Assembly: GCA_049698775.1 (NCBI GenBank)
Contig: JBAVYM010000045.1
Span: 1-13,044, forward strand
Origin: REEB76 sp049698775
GTDB taxonomy: Bacteria; Pseudomonadota; Gammaproteobacteria; Natronospirales; REEB76
Length of the DNA: 13,044 nucleotides
Reading direction: 5' to 3'
Shown here: positions 1 to 6,670 of the stretch, in pieces
Position numbering within the stretch: the stretch's first letter is position 1
How the letters are laid out: each line of letters starts with the position of its first letter
The notes under the pieces: model-generated
Database searches by the model: none
Seen by the model: the letters and a program-made list of their open reading frames with translations, nothing else
Told to the model about the DNA's origin: nothing
Position numbers and translations under genes: made by a program

Positions 1-171
1 GAACCAGAATGCCTGCTGCTTATCAAAACCACCGCCGCTTGCTTCGAGGCCCTGCGCGAACGCATCCGCGTGCTGCACCCGTATCAGGTCCCGGAAATCA
101 TTGCGACCCCCATCACCCACGCCGATCCGGCTTATCTAAACTGGCTTATCGAGAACACCCGCACCCCATGA
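1..171 (+). CDS. cutA: CutA divalent-cation tolerance protein, 3' end only
   Basis: The window opens inside this gene; reading from base 1 gives 56 residues and a TGA at 169-171. The sequence contains the CutA signature: a LLLIKTT strand, then HPYQVPEII, then a C-terminal YLNWL segment. CutA proteins are about 105-115 residues, so roughly half is present. The family is a small trimeric ferredoxin-like fold linked to copper and other divalent-cation tolerance; its biochemical role is still debated. The stop codon overlaps the dsbD start (ATGA, 168-171), which suggests translational coupling. cutA next to dsbD is also seen in enterobacteria, where dsbD was once named cutA2. The identification rests on motifs and this context, and the family is clear although the N-terminal half is outside the window. 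Confidence 0.9.
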   Translation, partial: EPECLLLIKTTAACFEALRERIRVLHPYQVPEIIATPITHADPAYLNWLIENTRTP

Positions 172-2465
172 AAAGACTCACGCTTCTACTCAGTTTGCTG
201 GCGCTGCTGCCGGCGCTGGTGCGCGCCGACAACCAGCCGTTGCCGCCGGATCAGGTTTATCGTCTGCAGGTCCAGCCACAAAACGGCGTGCTCATGGCCC
301 ATTGGGACATCCTGCCCGGCTATTACCTTTACAAGAACAAATTTCAGTTCATCAGCCAGTCGCCCGGCATCGTGCTCGATGCGGCGCAATTTCCGGCGGG
401 CGAGAATCACCATGACCAGTTCTTCGGCGACCAGGAAATCTATCGCAACGGCGTCACCGCCAGTATCCCGTACACCGGCTCAGGTCCACTGGCGCTCACG
501 GTGATATATCAGGGCTGTGCCGATTTCGGCTTCTGTTATCCGCCGCAGACTAGGCAATTCAACCTGACACTGGCTGCGGCCACATCGAGTAGCGGTGCAC
601 CCGATGTACAGGGAAGTACAAGTGCCGCGGGAGGCAGGACGCCGGGAGCGGCCGCCGGCATTCATCCTCCCGACTTGGAAGCGCTGGTGGCTGGCGGCAA
701 AAGCAGTGGCGGCTTCCCGCCGCCGGACCAGGTGTTTCATTTCACGGCCTATGCGAAAGATGCCAGCACGATGGCCGTGAGCTGGCAGATTGCCGATGGC
801 TATTACCTGTACCGGCAGAAATTCCATTTCGCGAGCAATGATCCGAACCTGGCGTTGGGCGCGCCAGATTTCCCTCAGGGCCAAATCGAAAGCGATCAGT
901 ACTTCGGCACCAGTGAAATATACCGCCACCAAGTGGATGCCGTGATTCCCGTCACCGGCAACACACGAAATTTCATGCTCACCGCCACCTATCAGGGTTG
1001 TGCCGACAAGGGTCTGTGCTATCCGCCCATCACCAAAACCGTGAACATTGATTTTGCCGCACCGGGAGTCGCTTCCATTCCCAAGGCAGGTCTCGCACCA
1101 CAAACCAGCAACACCGCTGCCAGCAAGCCGGTCTCGCAACAGGACCGCTTGGCGCAACTCATCCGCAGCGGCAACCTCGCCTGGGTGCTGCTGGTGTTCC
1201 TGGGGCTGGGACTGGCGCTCACCTTCACGCCCTGCGTGCTACCGATGATTCCCATCATCGCCGGACTGATTGCCGGCCAGCATCAGAAGCCTTCCACCGG
1301 CCGCGCGTTTTCCCTGTCGCTGGTGTACGTGCTCGCCATGGCACTGACCTACACCGTGGCCGGTATCGTCGTGGCGCTCATCGGCGCCAACGTGCAGGCC
1401 TGGTTCCAGAATCCCTGGATCGTGAGCGTGTTCAGCCTGATTTTCGTGTTGCTGGCGCTGTCCATGTTCGGCGTGTACGAATTGCAAATGCCCAGCGCCA
1501 TCCAGACACGGCTGGTGGGCTTGAGCAATACTCAAAAGGGTGGCGCCTTTGTGGGCGTGGGCATCATGGGCGTGCTCTCGGCGCTCATCGTCGGACCCTG
1601 TATCACCGCGCCGCTGGTGGCGGCGTTGCTGGTCATCGGCCAGAGCGGCGACCCGCTGCGCGGCGGCTTGAGCCTGTTCGCACTGGGCATCGGCATGGGC
1701 ATTCCGCTGTTGATCGTGGGCACCTCCGCCGGCAAGTTGGTGCCCAAGGCCGGTGCCTGGATGACGGCGGTGAAATACGTGCTGGGCGTGATCCTGCTGG
1801 GCGTCGCCATCTGGTTCCTGTCGCGCATCCTGCCGGGCGCAGTGACGCTGACCTTGTGGGCAGCACTTGCCATCGTCTGCGGCGTATATCTCGTGCTGCT
1901 GGAAACGCGCGGCAGCGGCTGGCGAAAACTTTGGAAAGGCGTGGGTGTGGTGGTCGGCATCTACGGCATTATCATGCTGGTGGGCGCGGCCACTGGCGGC
2001 AGCGACCCGCTGCGACCCTTGGCGCATTTCACTGTCAGCGCTCCTGGTGCATCGGTTGACGCTGCCGCCACCGCGCAAGGCCTGCAATTCACCCGCGTCA
2101 AGACCTTGGCGGATTTGAATCAGGTCGTGGCACAGGCGGGCGGCAACCACAAAACCGTGATGCTGGATTTCTATGCTGACTGGTGCGTATCTTGCAAGGA
2201 GATGGAGCACGGTGCTTTCACGGATGCGGGCGTGAAAGCGGCGTTGGCCAATACCGTCCTGTTGCAGGCGGATGTGACCGCCAACGATGCCGAAGATCAA
2301 GCGCTGCTCAAGCACTTTGGCATCTACGGGCCGCCCAGCATCATGTTCTTCAACACCCAGGGTCAGGAACTCATCGCGGAACGCGTGGTCGGTTACATGG
2401 ATGCGCAGGATTTCAAAACACGCATTCGGCAAGCATTTGGCAACCACCAAGGAGTCTCAAATTGA
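168..2465 (+). CDS. dsbD: Thiol:disulfide interchange protein DsbD with two N-terminal periplasmic domains
   Basis: This inner-membrane protein takes electrons from cytoplasmic thioredoxin and passes them to periplasmic thiol proteins such as DsbC and CcmG/TlpA types. The ATG at 168 is chosen because the frame upstream reads cutA out of phase and because a signal peptide starts there (residues 1-20, KR then a Leu-rich core, ending VRA-DN). The product is 765 residues; E. coli DsbD is about 565. The excess is a second copy of the N-terminal domain: residues 24-136 and 184-296 each contain GYYLY, the FFG/YFG...EIYR segment and YQGCAD-G-CYPP, with cysteines 117/123 and 278/284. The membrane domain spans about 335-605, with redox cysteines in TPCVLPM (Cys356) and GPCITAPL (Cys478). 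A thioredoxin domain ends the protein, with active site WCVSC (Cys673, Cys676). All eight expected redox cysteines are intact. The family assignment is certain; the duplication is read directly from the sequence. Confidence 0.96.
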   Translation: MKRLTLLLSLLALLPALVRADNQPLPPDQVYRLQVQPQNGVLMAHWDILPGYYLYKNKFQFISQSPGIVLDAAQFPAGENHHDQFFGDQEIYRNGVTASIPYTGSGPLALTVIYQGCADFGFCYPPQTRQFNLTLAAATSSSGAPDVQGSTSAAGGRTPGAAAGIHPPDLEALVAGGKSSGGFPPPDQVFHFTAYAKDASTMAVSWQIADGYYLYRQKFHFASNDPNLALGAPDFPQGQIESDQYFGTSEIYRHQVDAVIPVTGNTRNFMLTATYQGCADKGLCYPPITKTVNIDFAAPGVASIPKAGLAPQTSNTAASKPVSQQDRLAQLIRSGNLAWVLLVFLGLGLALTFTPCVLPMIPIIAGLIAGQHQKPSTGRAFSLSLVYVLAMALTYTVAGIVVALIGANVQAWFQNPWIVSVFSLIFVLLALSMFGVYELQMPSAIQTRLVGLSNTQKGGAFVGVGIMGVLSALIVGPCITAPLVAALLVIGQSGDPLRGGLSLFALGIGMGIPLLIVGTSAGKLVPKAGAWMTAVKYVLGVILLGVAIWFLSRILPGAVTLTLWAALAIVCGVYLVLLETRGSGWRKLWKGVGVVVGIYGIIMLVGAATGGSDPLRPLAHFTVSAPGASVDAAATAQGLQFTRVKTLADLNQVVAQAGGNHKTVMLDFYADWCVSCKEMEHGAFTDAGVKAALANTVLLQADVTANDAEDQALLKHFGIYGPPSIMFFNTQGQELIAERVVGYMDAQDFKTRIRQAFGNHQGVSN

Positions 2466-3088
2466 AACACGCCCAGGCCACAGGACTTGTAGTCGCCATC
2501 CTGATTGCCGCCGCCGCCGCGGGCTTCGGAGTGTATCAATGGCTGCAACCCCTGCACGGCTCCGGCCCGGCATCGGTTGCATCTCCGGTGGCCAGCCCAT
2601 CGCCGGCTCTGTCCGCGGACCAAGCTCTGGCGATTTCTCTCGATGATCTCGGCGGAACTCCGCATAAACTCGCCGACTGGCATGGCAAGGTACTGCTGGT
2701 GAATTTTTGGGCTACCTGGTGTCCACCCTGCCGCGAGGAAGTGCCACTGCTGGTCAAATTGCAGGCCAAATACGCCGCCCAGGGATTGCAGATTGTGGGC
2801 ATCGCCACCGACGAACAGAACGAACAGGATGTGCGCAATTTCGTGAAAAAGATGGTGGTGAATTACCCCATCCTCATGAGCAACGACCAGAGCGCCCAGA
2901 TCGTTGATGCCCTGGGCGGCAACTTCATCGGCCTGCCGGTGACGGTGCTCCTGAACCGGGATGGCAAGGTATTCAAGATCAACTCCGGCGAAATGGAACC
3001 CAAGGAAGCTGAAAATCTGGTGTTGGCCGCTCTCAAGCTCCCGGCTCTTCCTGCCTCTTCACCTGCAAGCACATCCCAGGCAAACTAG
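2462..3088 (+). CDS. Membrane-anchored TlpA/ResA-family thioredoxin
   Basis: A 208-residue periplasmic thiol-disulfide protein. The start chosen is TTG at 2462, because AAGGAG (2449-2454) lies 7 bases upstream, the codon overlaps the dsbD stop as TTGA, and the product then begins with a hydrophobic anchor (residues about 8-28). A Pro/Ala/Ser linker (about 33-52) leads to a TlpA/AhpC-TSA-like thioredoxin fold with LLVNFWATWCPPCREE, active-site cysteines 87 and 90, and the cis-proline loop at GLPVT (157-161). A low-complexity Ala/Pro/Ser tail ends it. Such proteins reduce specific periplasmic partners, for example in cytochrome c maturation or copper-centre assembly, and depend on DsbD or CcdA for electrons. 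Lying directly behind dsbD fits that dependence (inference). Which partner it reduces cannot be told, so no gene symbol is given; no cytochrome c maturation genes are in the window. Confidence 0.9.
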   Translation: MKHAQATGLVVAILIAAAAAGFGVYQWLQPLHGSGPASVASPVASPSPALSADQALAISLDDLGGTPHKLADWHGKVLLVNFWATWCPPCREEVPLLVKLQAKYAAQGLQIVGIATDEQNEQDVRNFVKKMVVNYPILMSNDQSAQIVDALGGNFIGLPVTVLLNRDGKVFKINSGEMEPKEAENLVLAALKLPALPASSPASTSQAN

Positions 3089-3106
3089 CCGCTAATTGCC
3101 GCGATC

Positions 3107-3130
3107 TGCCGGTTTCTTGTTCAACCGGCA
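3107..3130 (+). terminator. Perfect 8-bp hairpin after the tlpA-like gene
   Basis: TGCCGGTT (3107-3114) and AACCGGCA (3123-3130) pair perfectly around an 8-base loop, 18 bases after the stop of the thioredoxin gene. No T-run follows, so it is not a classical intrinsic terminator. It could stabilise the 3' end of the dsbD transcript or aid Rho-dependent ending. It also sits immediately before the promoter-like TAGACA at 3131. Confidence 0.4.
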
Positions 3131-3159
3131 TAGACAAACCATCTTTCCTGCTCCACAAT
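3131..3159 (+). promoter_or_regulatory. Candidate sigma-70 promoter in the tlpA-aroQ gap
   Basis: TAGACA (3131-3136, five of six to TTGACA), a 17-base spacer, then CACAAT (3154-3159, four of six to TATAAT with the A and final T kept). Transcription would start near 3166. This places the start at the beginning of the foldable segment described next and about 200 bases before the aroQ GTG. The gene order alone requires a promoter or readthrough here, because a terminator-like hairpin lies downstream of it. The match is moderate and no start has been mapped. Confidence 0.4.
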
Positions 3160-3165
3160 CCTTGC

Positions 3166-3317
3166 CCCCTCTCTGCTTGGTGCTTTGGGCAGCAGACGGG
3201 TATGGGGTTTACCGGCGTTCCACGAGCCTCAAAGCCTGGCGGCCGCTGCTTGGGTTAGTGAAGTCGGTGGGATGTGCCGCAGCTCAGGTCTCTAAGGACA
3301 GCTGAGTCCTTTTATTT
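3166..3317 (+). ncRNA. Candidate small RNA or attenuated leader upstream of aroQ-accBC
   Basis: This stretch has no credible coding frame but shows paired segments. Bases 3175-3183 can pair with 3274-3283 (GCT then GGTGC against GTGCC then AGC, with G-U pairs and a small internal loop). Bases 3184-3193 can pair with 3245-3254 (10 bp including G-U pairs). A small hairpin, CGGGTA with TACCG, lies inside (3197-3202 with 3210-3214). Together they form a rod with a 19-base bulge on its 3' arm (3255-3273). A promoter-like pair stands just before it and a terminator-like hairpin ends it, giving a transcript of about 150 bases. It could be a free small RNA, or a leader controlling readthrough into aroQ-accB-accC. 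A long untranslated leader also precedes accBC in E. coli. I could not match it to a known riboswitch. A 6S-like rod was considered but not established. Folding was done by eye. Confidence 0.33.
3294..3317 (+). terminator. Intrinsic-terminator-like hairpin before aroQ
   Basis: AAGGAC (3294-3299) and GTCCTT (3306-3311) pair around the 6-base loop AGCTGA, and the 3' arm runs into a T-rich stretch, TTTTATTTG, through 3318. The stem is only 6 bp, so efficiency may be partial. It could end the upstream dsbD transcript, end a small RNA, or act as an attenuator for aroQ, whose start is about 50 bases further on. CTCAG (3283-3287) can alternatively pair with CTGAG (3302-3306), which would disrupt this stem. 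Confidence 0.5.
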
Positions 3318-3369
3318 GTGATATCTTGCCTCAATCCTGTAGGATCATCTTGGAACATGAAGGTATCGC

Positions 3370-3819
3370 GTGGCGAACGTCCTGCTTCTCAACGGTCCGA
3401 ACCTGAATCTGCTAGGCGAGCGGGAGCCGGAACATTATGGCCGTGATCCCTTGGCAGCCTTGGAGAAGCGTCTCACGGAACAAGCCAAAACCCTGGGGCA
3501 TGTGCTGACGGCATTCCAGAGCAACCATGAGGGCGTCCTTATTGACCGCATCCAGCAGGCGCACGAGCACGGCACCGCTTTCCTGCTATTCAATCCCGGC
3601 GGCTATACGCACTCCAGCGTGGCGCTGCGCGACGCACTGGCGGCAGTCAAGCTGCCTTTCATCGAAGTCCACGTGAGCAATATCCAGGCACGCGAGTCCT
3701 TCCGGCACCGGTCGTATTTTTCCGACCTGGCGGTGGGCACCATCACCGGCCTCGGCACCCAAGGCTATGAACTGGCCCTGCTGGCGGCGGACCGTTATCT
3801 CCACACGCATTCCAACTGA
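3370..3819 (+). CDS. aroQ: Type II 3-dehydroquinate dehydratase
   Basis: Converts 3-dehydroquinate to 3-dehydroshikimate in the shikimate pathway; a cytoplasmic enzyme that forms dodecamers in this family. The 149-residue length is normal. The family motifs appear in order: NGPNLNLLGERE near the N-terminus with catalytic Tyr23 in EHYG, QSNHEG at 50-55, NPGGYTHSS at 75-83, EVHVSN with catalytic His101, the FRHRSYF arginine segment at 111-117, and GLGTQGY near the end. The start is GTG at 3370, with GAAGG (3359-3363) 6 bases upstream; an ATG at 3357 is out of frame. It lies 25 bases before accB, an arrangement common in proteobacteria, so the three genes are probably co-transcribed. No key residue is missing. 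Confidence 0.97.
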   Translation: MANVLLLNGPNLNLLGEREPEHYGRDPLAALEKRLTEQAKTLGHVLTAFQSNHEGVLIDRIQQAHEHGTAFLLFNPGGYTHSSVALRDALAAVKLPFIEVHVSNIQARESFRHRSYFSDLAVGTITGLGTQGYELALLAADRYLHTHSN

Positions 3820-3844
3820 ACCGCCTCTATTCGCGGGGTGCATC

Positions 3845-4309
3845 ATGGACATACGCAAGGTCAAAAAACTCATCGAACTGCTGGAGGAATCCGGCATCGC
3901 CGAAATCGAGATCACCGAGGGTGAGGAATCGGTGCGCATCAGCCGCTACGGCGGCTCTGCACCGGCAGTGCCTCACGCAGCACCGACACCCGTGGCCGCC
4001 GCGCCGGTTACCGCTGTGGCACCAGCCGCCGCTCCGGCACCGGCTGTCACCCCCAGCGGCAAGGAAATTCCGGCGGGTCATCAGGTGAAGGCGCCGATGG
4101 TGGGCACGTTCTACCGCTCCGCTTCGCCCAACGCCAAACCGTTCGTGGACGTGGGCAGCGCCGTCAAGGAAGGCGAGATCCTGTGCATCATCGAGGCCAT
4201 GAAGATGATGAACCAGATCGAAGCGGACAAGGCCGGCACCGTCAAGGCCATTCTTGCCAACAACGGCGACCCGGTGGAATTCGGCCAGCCGCTGATCATC
4301 ATCGAGTAA
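3845..4309 (+). CDS. accB: Biotin carboxyl carrier protein of acetyl-CoA carboxylase
   Basis: Carries the carboxylated biotin between the biotin carboxylase and carboxyltransferase parts of acetyl-CoA carboxylase, the first step of fatty acid synthesis. The ATG at 3845 gives 154 residues, close to the 156 of E. coli AccB; an in-frame extension upstream lies inside aroQ and is rejected. Residues 1-37 are the conserved N-terminal segment (DIRKVKKLIELLEESG). An Ala/Pro linker of about residues 38-70 follows, then the biotinyl domain with EAMKMMNQIEADK. Lys120 is the biotinylated lysine. The thumb-loop region before it (about 86-104) is present. The ribosome site is weak (GGGG at 3835-3838), so translation may lean on the upstream aroQ frame. 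accC follows after 39 bases, the usual operon pairing. Confidence 0.98.
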   Translation: MDIRKVKKLIELLEESGIAEIEITEGEESVRISRYGGSAPAVPHAAPTPVAAAPVTAVAPAAAPAPAVTPSGKEIPAGHQVKAPMVGTFYRSASPNAKPFVDVGSAVKEGEILCIIEAMKMMNQIEADKAGTVKAILANNGDPVEFGQPLIIIE

Positions 4310-4348
4310 GCCGCCATTTCCGCGAAGTCCACCACCCGGGCACCCGCC

Positions 4349-5689
4349 ATGCTCGACAAGATCGTGATCGCCAACCGCGGCGAAATCGCGCTGCGCATCC
4401 TCCGCGCCTGCCGCGAACTGGGCATCAAGACCGTCGCCGTGCATTCCACTGTGGACCGCGACCTGAAGCACGTGCGGCTGGCCGACGAGTCGGTGTGCAT
4501 CGGACCGCCGCCGTCCTCGGAAAGTTATCTCAACATGCCGGCCATCATCAGCGCCGCCGAAGTCACCGACGCGGTGGCCATCCATCCCGGTTACGGCTTC
4601 CTGGCCGAGAATGCCGACTTCGCCGAGCGCGTGGAGAAAAGCGGTTTCATATTCATCGGGCCGCGCCCGGAAACCATCCGCCTTATGGGTGACAAGGTTT
4701 CTGCCAAACAAGCCATGCGCGACGCCGGCGTGCCCACGGTGCCCGGTTCCGAAGGCGCCCTGCCGGACAATCCCAAGCAAGCGATCGCAGCCGCCCGCAA
4801 GATCGGTTATCCGGTGATCATCAAGGCCTCGGGCGGTGGCGGCGGCCGCGGCATGCGCGTGGTGCACAGCGAAGCCGCGCTGATATCAGCCATCAACATG
4901 ACCAAGGCCGAGGCCAAGGCCGCGTTCGGCAACGACGTCGTGTACATGGAAAAATTCCTGGAACGGCCGCGGCACATCGAATTCCAGGTACTGGCGGACG
5001 GCGAAGGCAACGCGGTGCATCTGGGCGAGCGCGATTGCTCCATGCAGCGCCGCCACCAGAAAATCATCGAGGAAGCACCGGCGCCGGGCATCACCGAGAA
5101 GCAGCGCCGTACCATGGGCGAGCGCGTAGCCGAAGCCTGCGAGGACATCAAATACCGCGGCGCCGGCACCTTTGAATTCCTTTATCAGGACGGCCAGTTC
5201 TATTTCATCGAGATGAACACACGCGTGCAGGTGGAACATCCGGTAACTGAGCTGATCACCGGCATAGACATCGTGAAGTGGCAGTTGATGATCGCTGCCG
5301 GCAAACCGTTCACGCTCAAGCAGAAGGATATCCAGATCAAGGGCCATGCCTTCGAGTGCCGTATCAACGCAGAAGACCCGAGAAAGTTCACACCCTCACC
5401 CGGCCTCATCACCCGCTGGCATGCGCCCGGCGGTCCCGGCATCCGCGTGGACTCTCATGCTTACAGCGGTTACAGCGTGCCTCCGTATTACGATTCGCTC
5501 ATCGGCAAAATCATTGCCTACGGCGATGACCGCGCCTCAGCGCTGGCGCGCATGCGCACTGCGCTCATGGAAATCGTGGTGGAAGGCATCAAAACCAACA
5601 TTTCGCTGCACCAGGAATTATTCAGTGATTCGGCCTTCATCGCCGGCGGCACCAACATTCACTACCTTGAGAAAAAGCTGGGGCTGTAA
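4349..5689 (+). CDS. accC: Biotin carboxylase subunit of acetyl-CoA carboxylase
   Basis: Catalyses ATP- and bicarbonate-dependent carboxylation of biotin held on AccB. The 446 residues match the family's usual 445-450. The N-terminal domain begins KIVIANRGEIALRI. The ATP-grasp domain shows Lys116, Lys159, the glycine-rich loop SGGGGGRGM (161-169), HQKIIEE with Lys238, and EMNTRVQVEH (288-297) with metal ligands Glu276 and Glu288 and catalytic Arg292. All fall at the positions known for the E. coli enzyme. The C-terminal domain ends in NIHYLEKKLGL. There is no strong Shine-Dalgarno before the ATG at 4349, so coupling to accB is likely. Nothing appears truncated or altered. Confidence 0.98.
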   Translation: MLDKIVIANRGEIALRILRACRELGIKTVAVHSTVDRDLKHVRLADESVCIGPPPSSESYLNMPAIISAAEVTDAVAIHPGYGFLAENADFAERVEKSGFIFIGPRPETIRLMGDKVSAKQAMRDAGVPTVPGSEGALPDNPKQAIAAARKIGYPVIIKASGGGGGRGMRVVHSEAALISAINMTKAEAKAAFGNDVVYMEKFLERPRHIEFQVLADGEGNAVHLGERDCSMQRRHQKIIEEAPAPGITEKQRRTMGERVAEACEDIKYRGAGTFEFLYQDGQFYFIEMNTRVQVEHPVTELITGIDIVKWQLMIAAGKPFTLKQKDIQIKGHAFECRINAEDPRKFTPSPGLITRWHAPGGPGIRVDSHAYSGYSVPPYYDSLIGKIIAYGDDRASALARMRTALMEIVVEGIKTNISLHQELFSDSAFIAGGTNIHYLEKKLGL

Positions 5690-5785
5690 AAAAGTACTGC
5701 GTATCGGGTGATGCGTATAGATAGCCGTGATCCAATTCCATTCTTTCTCGCAGCACACAGTACCCGGCACGCAGCACTCTGTTTT

Positions 5786-6670
5786 ATGGCTTGGCTGCAA
5801 CTGGAAATAACGCTCGACGCTGTGGATGCGGAGCGCATCGAAGCAGCACTGTACGCGGCTGGCGCGCGCTCGGTGACACTCAGCGATGCCGCCGACGAGC
5901 CGCTCTACGCACCCGATCCCGCGCAATCTGGTCTCTGGTCCCACACACGGATCACCGGCCTGTTTCCCGCCGCCGCCGAGCCGGACGCGGTGCGCGCTGT
6001 GCTCATGGCGATGCTGCCCATGCTGCCGCCGCATCACTTCACGCAACTGCAAGAGCGTGAATGGACGAGGGAATGGCTCAAGGATTTCAAACCGATGCGC
6101 TTCGGCCGGCGTTTGTGGATCGTGCCCAGCGCCTACACGCCGCCAGAATCAGATGCGGTGAATATCCTGCTCGACCCCGGTCTCGCGTTCGGCACCGGCA
6201 CCCACGCCACCACCGCGCTCTGCCTGGAATGGCTGGATGCGGCGGAGCTGGCGGGAAAAACCGTGATTGATTACGGCTGCGGCTCTGGCATCCTCGCCGT
6301 CGCCGCCGCGCGGCTCGGTGCAGCTCGCGTATGGGCGGTGGACAATGACCCCCAAGCGCTCACCGCGACCGGCGAAAATGCGCGCCGCAACGGTGTGGCG
6401 GTGCGCGTCCGGACTTTCACTCCCACGGAGCTGCCCGCGACGCCCGCCGATTGCTTGCTCGCCAACATCCTGGCCGGACCGCTTGTAGAATTGGCACCGA
6501 GTTTCGCGGCACTACTCACACCCAGTGGGCAACTGGTGCTATCCGGTATCCTAGAGGGCCAGCGGGAAGAGATTCAGGCGGCCTATGCACACAGTTTCCA
6601 GTTCACCGGCGGCGCGCAACGGCAGGAGTGGTTGCGCATGGATGGCCTGCGCCTGCCCGGGAGCACTTGA
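5786..6670 (+). CDS. prmA: Ribosomal protein L11 methyltransferase
   Basis: An S-adenosylmethionine-dependent enzyme that trimethylates ribosomal protein L11. The ATG at 5786 gives 294 residues starting MAWLQL, almost exactly the length of E. coli PrmA (293). A longer frame open from 5708 would add 26 unrelated residues and is rejected. The N-terminal L11-recognition domain covers about 1-110 and includes WTREWLKDFKP. The methyltransferase fold follows, with LDPGLAFGTGTHATT (129-143), the SAM loop VIDYGCGSGILA (160-171), the acidic AVDNDP (184-189) and the catalytic-loop motif NILAGPL (227-233). No good ribosome site is visible before 5786. The 96-base gap after accC holds short direct repeats (GCAGCAC twice at 5750-5778) but no convincing promoter. 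prmA behind accC is a common gammaproteobacterial order. Confidence 0.97.
   Translation: MAWLQLEITLDAVDAERIEAALYAAGARSVTLSDAADEPLYAPDPAQSGLWSHTRITGLFPAAAEPDAVRAVLMAMLPMLPPHHFTQLQEREWTREWLKDFKPMRFGRRLWIVPSAYTPPESDAVNILLDPGLAFGTGTHATTALCLEWLDAAELAGKTVIDYGCGSGILAVAAARLGAARVWAVDNDPQALTATGENARRNGVAVRVRTFTPTELPATPADCLLANILAGPLVELAPSFAALLTPSGQLVLSGILEGQREEIQAAYAHSFQFTGGAQRQEWLRMDGLRLPGST

Noticed and set aside
9..167. N-terminal extension of the dsbD frame by 53 residues
   Set aside because: These bases encode the end of CutA in another frame; the signal peptide begins at the ATG at 168.
1239..2450. 403-residue open frame on the - strand inside dsbD
   Set aside because: It is antisense to the well-supported DsbD membrane and thioredoxin domains and has His/Gln-rich composition typical of a shadow frame in GC-rich DNA.
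3096..3305. 69-residue frame in the tlpA-aroQ gap
   Set aside because: TTG start, no ribosome site, no recognisable features, and it runs through the paired RNA segments and into the terminator-like hairpin.
3166..3317. Firm call of 6S RNA
   Set aside because: The rod shape and size are only roughly similar, the neighbours are not the usual ones, and I cannot run a covariance model.
3827..4867. 346-residue open frame on the - strand across accB and accC
   Set aside because: Antisense to two clearly recognised genes; His/Gly-rich low-complexity product with no family features.
5708..5785. 26-residue extension of PrmA
   Set aside because: The family starts at MAWLQL-like sequence, and the length from 5786 matches E. 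coli PrmA; the extension has no conserved features.
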